From contig CAJTZD010000031.1 of NCBI GenBank assembly GCA_910584235.1, forward strand, positions 1 through 46,522: a stretch of 46,522 bases of DNA, given 5' to 3'. The position numbers were made by a program, and so were the translations under genes. Below, piece after piece: positions 31,557 through 38,837 of this stretch. This DNA is from an uncultured Acetatifactor sp. Its GTDB lineage: Bacteria > Bacillota > Clostridia > Lachnospirales > Lachnospiraceae. Below the pieces are notes generated by a model, which saw nothing but the letters and a program-made list of their open reading frames with translations, was not told the DNA's origin and ran no database searches. Positions within the stretch are counted from its first letter, which is position 1. Each line of letters opens with the position of its first letter.

Positions 31557-32537
31557 ATGAAAGCAAAGATATTGGCGCTTCTGCGGCAGCGGGAGGATTA
31601 TGTCTCCGGACAGGAGCTGTGCGAACGCTTCGGGGTGTCGCGGACAGCGGTATGGAAAGCCATTGGGCAGCTGAAAAAGGAAGGCTACCGGATAGAGGCG
31701 GTGCAGAATCGGGGATACCGGCTGGCGTCCCGGCAGCAGGTCTATGGGCAGCACGAGCTGGTGAGCCGCATGGATACCGTATGGGCCGGAAAGCCGGTGT
31801 ACTTCTATGATGAGTTGGGCTCCACGAACCTCCAGGCCAAGCTGGATGCGGAGAACGGGGCGAAAGAGGGTACTTTGATCGTGGCGGACATGCAGACTGC
31901 AGGGCGGGGACGCAGGGGCAGGACCTGGAGCAGCCCGGCGGGGACCAATGTGTATTTTACGCTGATTCTGAAGCCGGATTTTCGGGTGGAGTTGGCTTCC
32001 ATGGTGACGCTGGTGATGGGACTGGCCGTGGCGGAGGGGATAGAAAAGACCTGCGGCCTGGGGGCCCGGATCAAATGGCCCAATGATATCGTGGTGAACG
32101 GGAAAAAGGTCTGCGGGATGCTGGCGGAGATGAGCACGGAGCGGGACTTCATCCACTATGTGGTCATGGGGGTGGGCATCAATGTGGGGCGGCAGGATTT
32201 CCCGGAAGAGATTGCCCGGACCGCGGCCTGTCTGGAGCAGGAATGCGGGTGTGCGGTATCCAGAGCGGAACTCATCGTCAATGTGATAAAAACTTTCGAG
32301 GGGTATTATGAGATATTTCAAAGAGACGGCAGCCTGACAGGGCTTCTGGGGCGCTACAACGAGATGCTTGCCGGAAAGGACGGGGAAGTGCGGGTTCTTG
32401 ACCCTAAGGGGGAATACCGGGGGATATCCCGCGGCATCAACAGTACGGGAGAACTGCTGGTGGAACGGGAGGGCGGCGCTGTGGAGGCCGTGTATGCAGG
32501 AGAGGTGTCCGTAAGGGGCGTTTATGGTTATGTGTGA
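31557..32537 (+). CDS. birA: Biotin-protein ligase / biotin repressor
   Basis: A 326-aa bifunctional protein. The N-terminal winged helix (ILALLRQREDYVSGQELCERFGVSRTAVWKAI, 1-60) can bind bio operators; the catalytic domain (about 80-270) activates biotin with ATP and attaches it to carrier proteins: STNLQAK, the GRGRRGRTWSS adenylate loop, IKWPNDI and a C-terminal SH3-like domain (GKDGEVRVLDPKGEYRGISRGINSTGELLVE). AGAAAGAG precedes the ATG. The 134-bp gap after argF includes a 12-bp palindrome (31463-31474) but no clear promoter. Downstream genes are closely spaced, suggesting a cofactor/housekeeping unit with coaX and dusB. Confidence 0.95.
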   Translation: MKAKILALLRQREDYVSGQELCERFGVSRTAVWKAIGQLKKEGYRIEAVQNRGYRLASRQQVYGQHELVSRMDTVWAGKPVYFYDELGSTNLQAKLDAENGAKEGTLIVADMQTAGRGRRGRTWSSPAGTNVYFTLILKPDFRVELASMVTLVMGLAVAEGIEKTCGLGARIKWPNDIVVNGKKVCGMLAEMSTERDFIHYVVMGVGINVGRQDFPEEIARTAACLEQECGCAVSRAELIVNVIKTFEGYYEIFQRDGSLTGLLGRYNEMLAGKDGEVRVLDPKGEYRGISRGINSTGELLVEREGGAVEAVYAGEVSVRGVYGYV

Positions 32538-32683
32538 CATCTCTGGGGCGGCCGTGCCCTGCGGCATGTTTTTCGCAGAGCATGGCATCCTGAAGCTGAC
32601 GGTTTCCGGGCCGCGCCTGTGGGTAGAAAGCGCTTGGCGGGGTGTGAACTGGGGATGGAAGAAGAGCATTTCGGAGGAGACAG

Positions 32684-33034
32684 ATGGAGAGCAGGAACAT
32701 GGTGCTGTGCGCAGCCAACGCCTATGAGCAGAAGTATTATTTCAATGAACAGTTTCAGGGAATCCCGGAATCCGTCAAGGAGGAGCTGCGCATTCTGTGC
32801 GTGCTCTTTACCCAGGAGGTAGGCGGCGTGTTCGCCATAGCTTTTGAGGAAGACGGAAATGTCGTTCTGGAGACCAACGCCGATGACGATGACATCACCT
32901 ATGACGAGGTCAGCAGCGGTCTGCTGGTAGGCGAGATCAGGCGCAGACGCCAGGAACTGTTCGAGTCTCTGCAGATTTACTATAGGGTGTTCATTCTGAA
33001 AGAGGATGTGTCGGAGTATTTAGGAGAGGTATGA
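32684..33034 (+). CDS. DUF6145-like small protein
   Basis: A 116-aa soluble acidic protein (MESRNMVLCAANAYEQKYYFNEQF, GIPESVKEELRILCVLFTQEVGGVFAIAFEEDGNV, ETNADDDDITYDEVSSGLLVGEIRRRRQELFESL). I recognise it as the Lachnospiraceae family DUF6145 with no assigned function; the assignment is from memory of the pattern. The ATG has GGAGGAG five bases upstream. About 146 bp separate it from birA, in which I see no gene and only a short GC hairpin followed by TTTTT near 32553-32574. Its stop overlaps a potential start (ATGA at 33031) of the truncated acetyltransferase gene. Confidence 0.78.
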   Translation: MESRNMVLCAANAYEQKYYFNEQFQGIPESVKEELRILCVLFTQEVGGVFAIAFEEDGNVVLETNADDDDITYDEVSSGLLVGEIRRRRQELFESLQIYYRVFILKEDVSEYLGEV

Positions 33035-33054
33035 GGGCGGCTGGAGTAATTGGA

Positions 33055-33228
33055 ATGGTGAGAATCGAAAAGGTGAATGGGAAAAATGTCTGGGATATTC
33101 TGCGGCTTTGGGTCAGGGAGGAGCAGAAGAGCTTTGTGGCAGGTAGTGACAAAAGCATCATTGGGGCCTACACGGCAATCACCGGAGGGGGATACGCGTT
33201 TCCTTTCGGCATTTATGATGACGAGTGA
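33055..33228 (+). pseudogene. Truncated GNAT acetyltransferase fragment
   Basis: Only 57 codons: MVRIEKVNGKNVWDILRLWVREEQKSFVAGSDKSIIGAYTAI then GGGYAFPFGIYDDE and stop. This is the first third of a spermidine/diamine-type GNAT acetyltransferase, in which a further ~100 residues with the acetyl-CoA motif (RxxGxG/A) should follow. The stop comes just after GIYDD and only 22 bp remain before coaX, so the catalytic core has been deleted rather than frameshifted. GGAG stands before this ATG, so it may still be translated. An alternative start at 33031 overlaps the upstream stop. Confidence 0.7.
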
Positions 33229-33250
33229 GACAGACAGGGAAGAGGGCATT

Positions 33251-34027
33251 ATGATACTAGTGATAGATGTAGGCAATACCAATATGGCGCTGGGCGTGTA
33301 CGAAAAGGAGGAACTGCTTGCCACTTTCCGCATCATGACCAAGATGCCCAGGACTTCGGACGAGTACGGGGTACTGATTACCCAGATGCTGCTGAATCGG
33401 GGAATAGAGGCAACCGACCTGGAGGGCTCTATCGTAGCCAGCGTGGTGCCGGACGTGATGCATGCCCTCATAGGGGCCCTGGTCCGCTATACAAAGACCC
33501 GCCCCATGAACGTGGGCCCGGGTATGAAGACAGGCATCCGCATCGTCACCGAGGACCCCAGGGGCATCGGGGCGGACCGCATCGTAGACGCGGTGGCGGC
33601 CTACGAGAAGTACGGCGGTCCGGTGCTGGTGCTGGATTTTGCCACGGCCACCACCTACGACCTGATTACGGAGAAAGGGGAGTTTGCAGCCGGCATCACG
33701 GCCCCGGGCATGGGCATCAGCTCCGAGGCTCTCTGGACTCAGGCGGCCAAGCTGCCAAAGATCGAGATCCGCAAACCCAAATCCATTCTGGCCCAGGAGA
33801 CCATCAGCAGCATGCAGGCGGGGCTGGTCTACGGCCAGATAGGACAGACCGAGTATATCATCCGAAAGGTAAAGGAAGAGAGCGGCCTGAAAAGTCTGAA
33901 AGTGGTGGCTACCGGCGGCCTGGGGCGACTCATAGCCCAGGAGACGGAGGCCATCGACATCTATGACAGCCACCTGACCATGGAGGGGCTGCGGATTCTC
34001 TACGGGAAAAACAGAAAGCCAATATAA
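33251..34027 (+). CDS. coaX: Type III pantothenate kinase
   Basis: Phosphorylates pantothenate, first step of coenzyme A synthesis; the CoaX form is not inhibited by CoA. The 258-aa length fits. ASKHA-fold marks: DVGNTNMALGVYE (phosphate 1 loop with catalytic Asp) at the start, PRGIGADRIVDAVAAYEKY, DFATATTYDLI and GITAPGMGISSEALWTQAAKLP, then TGGLGRLIAQE. The frame is open upstream across the acetyltransferase fragment, but the ATG at 33251 has GAGGG six bases ahead and gives the correct beginning. Located with birA in what looks like a cofactor group. Confidence 0.95.
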   Translation: MILVIDVGNTNMALGVYEKEELLATFRIMTKMPRTSDEYGVLITQMLLNRGIEATDLEGSIVASVVPDVMHALIGALVRYTKTRPMNVGPGMKTGIRIVTEDPRGIGADRIVDAVAAYEKYGGPVLVLDFATATTYDLITEKGEFAAGITAPGMGISSEALWTQAAKLPKIEIRKPKSILAQETISSMQAGLVYGQIGQTEYIIRKVKEESGLKSLKVVATGGLGRLIAQETEAIDIYDSHLTMEGLRILYGKNRKPI

Positions 34028-34086
34028 GATATGGACGTAATAAAATGGCGAGAGAGAAAATGCATGTATGATAAGGAATAAAAGTG

Positions 34087-35052
34087 ATGGGAAAGCTTAC
34101 AATCGGCAGCGTGACGCTGGACAATAATGTGATACTGGCTCCCATGGCAGGCGTGACGGACCTGCCATTTCGTCTGCTCTGCAGGAGAGCGGGAGCCGGA
34201 CTGGTCTGTATGGAGATGGTTAGCGCAAAGGCCATCTTTTATAACAACAAAAATACCGGGGAGCTCCTGGAAATCCACCCGGAGGAAGTCCCGGCGTCCC
34301 TCCAGCTGTTCGGCTCGGATCCGGAGATTCTGGCGGACATGGCAAAGCGCATTGAGCATCGCCCTTTTTCCATCCTGGATTTCAATATGGGATGCCCTGT
34401 GCCCAAGGTGGTGAACAATGGGGAGGGCTCCGCTCTGATGAAATCGCCGGGACTTGTGAGGGAGATTCTGACGGCGCTGGTGAAAGCGGTGGATAAGCCG
34501 GTGACGGTGAAAATCCGGAAAGGCTTTGACGAAAACAGCGCAGGCGCCGTGGAGATTGCCAGAATTGCGGAGGACTGCGGCGTGGCTGCCATTGCGGTGC
34601 ACGGGCGCACCAGGGAGCAGTACTACAGCGGTCATGCGGACTGGGACATCATCGCCCGGGTGAAGCAGGCGGTGAAGATTCCCGTCATCGGCAACGGAGA
34701 CGTGGACAGCCCCCGGGCGGCGAAAGCCATGCTGAAGCAGACCGGGTGCGACGGCGTCATGATCGGCCGGGCGGCACAGGGGAATCCCTGGATATTCCGG
34801 GATACGGTGCAGTATCTGGAGACCGGGACAGTGCCCGCACCGCCGGACAGACAGGAGAAGAAGCGGATGGTGCTGGAGCATGCACAACTGCAGCTGAAGA
34901 CAAAGGGAGAATATACTGCCGTGCGGGAGATGCGCAAGCATCTGGCATGGTATACCGCGGGGCTGCCTCATTCCGCCCGGTTTCGCCAGACGATAAATTC
35001 CATGGAGAGCATGGAGGAACTGACTGCAGGAGTGGAGACTATTTTCGGGTGA
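34087..35052 (+). CDS. dusB: tRNA-dihydrouridine synthase
   Basis: A 321-aa FMN enzyme that reduces uridines in tRNA D-loops. TIM barrel with APMAGVTDLPFRLLCRRAGA (FMN site), NMGCPVPKVVNNGEGSALMK with the catalytic Cys near 100, KIRKGFD, VHGRTREQYYSGHADWDII, GNGDVDS and GRAAQGNPWIF (phosphate binding), and a helical C-terminal domain for tRNA. These patterns fit the DusB subgroup usual in Firmicutes. ATG 34087 is used; GTG 34084 directly before it is equally possible, with AGGA six to nine bases ahead. Confidence 0.94.
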   Translation: MGKLTIGSVTLDNNVILAPMAGVTDLPFRLLCRRAGAGLVCMEMVSAKAIFYNNKNTGELLEIHPEEVPASLQLFGSDPEILADMAKRIEHRPFSILDFNMGCPVPKVVNNGEGSALMKSPGLVREILTALVKAVDKPVTVKIRKGFDENSAGAVEIARIAEDCGVAAIAVHGRTREQYYSGHADWDIIARVKQAVKIPVIGNGDVDSPRAAKAMLKQTGCDGVMIGRAAQGNPWIFRDTVQYLETGTVPAPPDRQEKKRMVLEHAQLQLKTKGEYTAVREMRKHLAWYTAGLPHSARFRQTINSMESMEELTAGVETIFG

Positions 35053-35070
35053 CGGTGCATATACTTTGGC

Positions 35071-36288
35071 ATGGACACCATTTTATATATTTATAAAAAG
35101 AGGGACCTGGAACGGCCCCGGACAGAGCCTGTGGGGCTGAAGACCTATCTGCTGATCCGGATTGGCCTGGACGTGGAGGAGGGCCGGTGGTTTGACAAAA
35201 GGCTGGAGGGAAAGCCGGGGCGTGATCTGCCGGGAGAGAAGCCGGCGGAAGCCGTAGTCAGGCCGAATGCCTCGGAGGGCAAAACAGCACAGGCAGGGCA
35301 GATCCCGGCAGCAGCGGCAGTGCGGGGGCCGGACGGGAAAGGAGACTGTCCGCCGGAGGAATATCCAAATGGGATCATGGGTATCCTGGCCCGTCCATGG
35401 AGAAAGCTTCGCCTGAAGCAAAAGGAACGGAAAAGGCAGCGCAGAGAGCAGGCCCGGAGGCTTGCGGAAGAACAGGAGGAGGCCCGGCTGAGGGCCTGCA
35501 GGGAGCAGCTTATTGGCCGGGTGGAGGAAGAAATGAAGCGGCTGGCAGGAGAGGTGGCAGAGCTGGCGGGAGACATGGAGAGCTGTCTGTGTGTGTATGA
35601 GGACAGCCTGCGAAAGGCGCTTCTGGGAGCACCCATGGCGAAAGGGGCCGGGGGCCTGGGCCAATGGGAAGAAAGCCGGGAGAGCGGACAAAACCTTTCG
35701 GATGCGCCGCTTTATGGGGACGAGGTCGGGTATCTCGAAAGACAGCCCCGGGAGAAAACCAAAAGCATCCTGCCCGTCCTGTGGCAGAAATATTTTCCTC
35801 TGGAGGAATTCCGGGATTATACGGGAAGATATTGGATAGAACAATTGTTTCGGCGGGCAGAGCGTTCCCATTTTATCCTATTGGGAAAGGCAGCGGAAGT
35901 TTTTCCCGTGATTGAAGCATATGCCGGCCGGATGAAGAGTCTGCGCTGGATTCTCACGGAGGCGGAGTATGACCGGGAACTGGCTGATTTTGTGGAGGAC
36001 TTTTATACGGAATACGGCCTGGCTATCGAGCTGCAGCTTCTGGAGGACTGGGCGGCTTTGAAGCGCCTGCGTTTTTTCTGCAGGGAGGCGGTGAATATGG
36101 TGGATTTTACCGGGGAAAACTGTATGGCGGTTTTGACAGTGCCGGAGGGCAGTATCTGGCTGGATATGTTTTCTGTGGAGGAGAAAAAGCGCAGGATTCT
36201 TGCCAGAGAGAAAAAGGTTGCATATATTTCCATGAAAGATATATGGAAAATCGTACAAAAAAGATGCAACTGCCCTATATTGCCTTGA
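35071..36288 (+). CDS. Charged coiled-coil hypothetical protein
   Basis: A 405-aa cytoplasmic protein I cannot assign. It starts MDTILYIYKKRDLERPRTEPVGLKTYLLIRIGLDVEEG, followed by a low-complexity linker (about 55-105), a very basic then mixed-charge helix (about 108-175, RKLRLKQKERKRQRREQARRLAEEQEEARLRAC), and a folded C-terminal part (about 230-405) with HFILLGKAAEVFPVIEAYAGRMKSLRWIL, FVEDFYTEYGLAIELQLLE and VDFTGENCMAVLTVPEGSIWLDMFSVEEKKRRI. The last block suggests a conserved domain that senses or processes something. No membrane segment. It lies 18 bp after dusB, with a weak ribosome site, and the greA promoter overlaps its last codons. Confidence 0.65.
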   Translation: MDTILYIYKKRDLERPRTEPVGLKTYLLIRIGLDVEEGRWFDKRLEGKPGRDLPGEKPAEAVVRPNASEGKTAQAGQIPAAAAVRGPDGKGDCPPEEYPNGIMGILARPWRKLRLKQKERKRQRREQARRLAEEQEEARLRACREQLIGRVEEEMKRLAGEVAELAGDMESCLCVYEDSLRKALLGAPMAKGAGGLGQWEESRESGQNLSDAPLYGDEVGYLERQPREKTKSILPVLWQKYFPLEEFRDYTGRYWIEQLFRRAERSHFILLGKAAEVFPVIEAYAGRMKSLRWILTEAEYDRELADFVEDFYTEYGLAIELQLLEDWAALKRLRFFCREAVNMVDFTGENCMAVLTVPEGSIWLDMFSVEEKKRRILAREKKVAYISMKDIWKIVQKRCNCPILP

Positions 36289-36313
36289 CACTGCCCCAAA
36301 ACAAGCGTATACT
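36285..36313 (+). promoter_or_regulatory. Promoter of greA, overlapping the upstream stop codon
   Basis: TTGACA (36285-36290), 17 bases, TATACT (36308-36313), the best promoter of the window. The TGA stop of the preceding gene is inside the -35. A leader of about 165 nt follows, with a 6-bp hairpin TCCTAC/GTAGGA (about 36331-36356) and a CCGGGAAAG/CTTTCCGG long-range stem; no known regulatory class was recognised. Confidence 0.8.
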
Positions 36314-36483
36314 ATATGAAGCAAAAAAAGCCTCCTACCGTTGAGTAATACAGTAGGATTCCAGAGGACGACAGCCGGGAAAGGACAGACAGGAACGAAA
36401 GCTATCCGCAGAAAGACGGCTTTCCGGGACAGTAGAAGACATAGAAAGAAATGGAAGAATAGAACAGGAAGGATGTAAACAAA

Positions 36484-36966
36484 ATGCAGGAGAAAAAGAA
36501 TATTCTGACCTATGAGGGGCTCAGAAAATATGAGGATGAATTACATGAGCTGAAAGTAGTGCGCCGCCAGGAGGTGGCCCAGAAGATCAAGGAAGCCAGA
36601 GAGCAGGGAGACCTGTCCGAGAATGCGGAGTACGATGCGGCCAAGGACGAGCAGCGGGATATCGAGACCAGGATTGAGGAACTGGAGAAGATTCTGAAGA
36701 ACGCCGAGGTGGTGGTAGAGGACGAGGTAGACCTGGACAAGATCAACATTGGCTGCGTGGTGAAGCTTCTGGACATTGAGTACAGCGAGGAGCTGGAGTA
36801 CAAGATCGTAGGCTCCACCGAAGCGGACAGCTTAAAAGGCAAGATTTCCAACGAAAGCCCCGTGGGCAAGGCACTGATCGGCTGCAAGGTGGGGGACAAT
36901 GTGGAGGTTGAGACTGCCGCCGGCATGTTCACCTACAAGGTGCTGGAGATCCAGAGGAGCAGATAG
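36484..36966 (+). CDS. greA: Transcription elongation factor GreA
   Basis: A 160-aa factor that rescues backtracked RNA polymerase by stimulating transcript cleavage. N-terminal antiparallel coiled coil (1-75): LTYEGLRKYEDELHELKVVRRQEVAQKIKEAREQGDLSENAEYDAAKDEQRDIETRIEEL, where the acidic tip (D and E of GDLSENAEYDAAK) enters the polymerase channel; C-terminal FKBP-like domain with IGCVVKLLDIEYSEELEYKIVGSTEAD and ISNESPVGKALIGCKVGD. AGGAAGG lies ahead of the ATG. Strong own promoter and terminator; monocistronic. Confidence 0.97.
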   Translation: MQEKKNILTYEGLRKYEDELHELKVVRRQEVAQKIKEAREQGDLSENAEYDAAKDEQRDIETRIEELEKILKNAEVVVEDEVDLDKINIGCVVKLLDIEYSEELEYKIVGSTEADSLKGKISNESPVGKALIGCKVGDNVEVETAAGMFTYKVLEIQRSR

Positions 36967-36981
36967 AGTAAGAGAAAGACA

Positions 36982-37024
36982 AAAGGAGCTGTCGCATGGG
37001 GGAATCCGCGTACAGCTCCTTTTT
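36982..37024 (+). terminator. Intrinsic terminator of greA
   Basis: AAAGGAGCTGT (36982-36992) with ACAGCTCCTTT (37012-37022), T-run 37020-37024. Confidence 0.9.
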
Positions 37025-37025
37025 A

Positions 37026-37120
37026 TGCACAGGCCCGCATATGGAAATTTGCCGCCCAGGCGGCATGCGGGCCGCGCGGCGAGTAGTGTAGAAGAGCATT
37101 CCCCTACTGGATTGCACAGG
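37026..37120 (+). repeat. Dispersed intergenic repeat, copy 2
   Basis: Matches copy 1 (16564-16690). It begins at the last T of the greA terminator and holds a perfect GGCCCGCAT/ATGCGGGCC stem (37032-37040 with 37065-37073) enclosing CCGCC/GGCGG, then GAAGAGCATTCC within GTAG/CTAC. The 8-bp word TGCACAGG stands at both ends (37026-37033 and 37113-37120). No protein-coding potential is seen. Confidence 0.7.
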
Positions 37121-37200
37121 GGCGGTCAAGGATGAATGTTCTGTTGGTGGTCTCCCGGCTTACAGCAGATTCGTAAGGCAATTATCCATAAGCGGGCTAT

Positions 37201-37227
37201 GAAAACGGACACAAGGAACGCCCTTGT
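37201..37227 (-). terminator. Probable terminator of the sigma/anti-sigma operon
   Basis: On the minus strand ACAAGG (37227-37222), a 5-base loop and CCTTGT (37216-37211) are followed by GTCCGTTTTC. The stem touches the stop codon of the anti-sigma gene. Confidence 0.5.
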
Positions 37228-38042
37228 CAGGACTCTTTCTTCTGAAAGATTCTGGTGAGGATGAGGCTGGCGGCGATGCCCAGGATGCAGACGGCAAAAG
37301 GCTCCAAAGTATCCTTGAGGATGGCCGCTCTCAGAGTCTCCAGGGAATCCATATGTTTCAACCATATATCATAATTGATCATGAGAAAGATCCCTGTTAT
37401 GTTCACGTTCAGCAGCCAGCCGCAGTTTCTTTCCTGCCTGATGATGGCCCACAGATTACAGCCAAAAAATGCCAGCTGAGCCACAAAGGCTATGGTGAGC
37501 TGCCTTTCCAAAAAGGGCCCCACATTCATTAGTTCCCTGCCGAACAGGCTTTCGCGCCCTGAAGCCAAACTGACAGCAGAGTAAAAGAACAGAAAGGAGA
37601 AGTACAGAGCAAGAATAAGGGAAGCGACTCCCAACAGATACTGGGTCTTTCCGGGGCGGCTTTTGGCTTTATAGCCCAGGGAGGCCAGGAGGTTCGCCAG
37701 GATGCAGATGACAAGCAGCAGCGTGGTGTTATTGAACATGGCATAGTTCGTATGGTTGGCAATGAACACTTCAATGCCACAGTAGATCAGGAATATCAGT
37801 ACCAGATAACAGACAGCGGTTTGGAGCTTCATTTTTTTCCTTATTTTCTCCAGTCCGTCCAGCCCTCTGCGTTCCAGTTTCTCGCCGGACAGCATATGGC
37901 TCTTATAGGACGCCAGCATCTGGCGGCACCCGTCGCAGGCTGCAACATGCTCCTCCACACAGCGCTTTGTGGCCTCGGAGCACACGCCGTCCACATAGGA
38001 CGGGATCAGGTCGCGTATGATTTCACAATTGATTTTTTCCAT
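37227..38042 (-). CDS. Membrane anti-sigma factor (zf-HC2)
   Basis: A 271-aa protein that should hold the adjacent ECF sigma factor inactive. The N-terminal cytoplasmic domain has the zinc-binding anti-sigma pattern: C6, then EEHVAACDGCR with H32, C36 and C39. Six hydrophobic segments follow from about residue 76 (AVCYLVLIFLIYCGIEVFIA, LLLVICILANLLASLGY, LLGVASLILALYFSFLFFYS, LTIAFVAQLAFFGCNLWAI, LLNVNITGIFLMINY, PFAVCILGIAASLILTRIF), more than the single helix of classical RsiW-type proteins. Release by regulated proteolysis or by a conformational signal is not distinguishable. AAAGGAGG precedes the ATG; the sigma gene lies 91 bp upstream in the same direction. Confidence 0.88.
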   Translation of the reverse strand: MEKINCEIIRDLIPSYVDGVCSEATKRCVEEHVAACDGCRQMLASYKSHMLSGEKLERRGLDGLEKIRKKMKLQTAVCYLVLIFLIYCGIEVFIANHTNYAMFNNTTLLLVICILANLLASLGYKAKSRPGKTQYLLGVASLILALYFSFLFFYSAVSLASGRESLFGRELMNVGPFLERQLTIAFVAQLAFFGCNLWAIIRQERNCGWLLNVNITGIFLMINYDIWLKHMDSLETLRAAILKDTLEPFAVCILGIAASLILTRIFQKKES

Positions 38043-38133
38043 GATTTTCCTCCTTTATTTTCCACCTGGTATTCTGCTGAAAAATGTTTTCGGCAGTCGA
38101 TATAATCTGTCCCTGTCGGGGCGGATATTTCTG

Positions 38134-38664
38134 TTATATGGGACGGTTTGCGCCTGGCCGGGAGTCTGGCTTTTGGGGCGCATGGGGCTGTCCTGCGTCC
38201 TGGCTGTCCTGGATCAGCAAAAGCTTCGCCCGGTAGAAAGTGACCCTGGCCCAGTTTTCGCTTCTTCCCAGCAGTTCTCCGATTTCACGGAAAGACAGGT
38301 CGCCGAGCACCCGCAGCTCCACAGTCTTTTTGGCATCGGGCGAAAGCGTCTGGAGCCTGTCCCAGACATCTGCCAGTTCTACCTTTGCGATGGCTGTCTG
38401 TTCGGTGTCATGTCCGGACTTCAACGACTCGTCCAGTTCCGCAAGCTGTATCCGTCCGACTTTGGCCCAGTGCTGGTAGAGCAGGTGCTTTGCGATCTGG
38501 CACAGCCAGGTGGAGAGCTTGCAGCTTTGGTCGTAGCTGTCCAGGCGCTCCAGGGCTTTCAGAAAAGTCTCCTGGGTCAGGTCTTCCGCAAGGTCAGAGT
38601 TCTTACATTTTTTGTACAGAAAGTGGTATACGATCTGCGAGTATTGCCGGTACAGTTCTTCCAT
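38134..38664 (-). CDS. ECF-type RNA polymerase sigma factor
   Basis: A 176-aa sigma-70 family protein with only regions 2 and 4. Region 2 (about 3-68): LYRQYSQIVYHFLYKKCKNSDLAEDLTQETFLKALERLDSYD and LSTWLCQIAKHLLYQHW. Region 4 (about 105-155): LQTLSPDAKKTVELRVLGDLSFREIGELLGRSENWARVTFYRAKLLL, the helix-turn-helix reading the -35. A proline-rich tail of about 20 residues follows. AAGGAGGAGG precedes the ATG. Partner of the downstream zf-HC2 anti-sigma factor. A GTAACGAAAC word in front may be an autoregulated -35. Confidence 0.92.
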   Translation of the reverse strand: MEELYRQYSQIVYHFLYKKCKNSDLAEDLTQETFLKALERLDSYDQSCKLSTWLCQIAKHLLYQHWAKVGRIQLAELDESLKSGHDTEQTAIAKVELADVWDRLQTLSPDAKKTVELRVLGDLSFREIGELLGRSENWARVTFYRAKLLLIQDSQDAGQPHAPQKPDSRPGANRPI

Positions 38665-38735
38665 GCCTCCTCCTTTTTGTTCTGCCTTATTCCCGGGATT
38701 TTTGGCGCGTTCAACTGATATATCCGTTCTGGAGC

Positions 38736-38747
38736 GGTTTCGTTACA
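38736..38747 (-). promoter_or_regulatory. Possible ECF-type -35 element before the sigma gene
   Basis: The minus strand reads TGTAACGAAACC about 75 bases before the sigma start codon. GAAAC/TAAC words are typical -35 elements of autoregulated ECF sigma promoters; a clear -10 (CGTA or CGTC) is not seen at the right distance, so this is tentative. Confidence 0.28.
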
Positions 38748-38777
38748 GCTAATCTTAAGACTTTTTTATACATAAAT

Positions 38778-38824
38778 AAAAGCCCTGCCCCTTGATGCAA
38801 AAAAGCGAAAGGGACAGGGCTTTT
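38778..38824 (-). terminator. Terminator of the antiporter gene
   Basis: AAAAGCCCTGCCC (38778-38790) pairs with GGGACAGGGCTTTT (38811-38824, one mismatch). On the minus strand TTTTATTTATG follows. It also has a TTTT on the plus side, so could act in both directions. Confidence 0.8.
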
Positions 38825-38837
38825 GGTGAGGATATGC

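Noticed and set aside
36320..36483. The 165-nt greA leader as a riboswitch or T-box
   Set aside because: There are short stems but no T-box sequence, no terminator/antiterminator pair and no known aptamer consensus.
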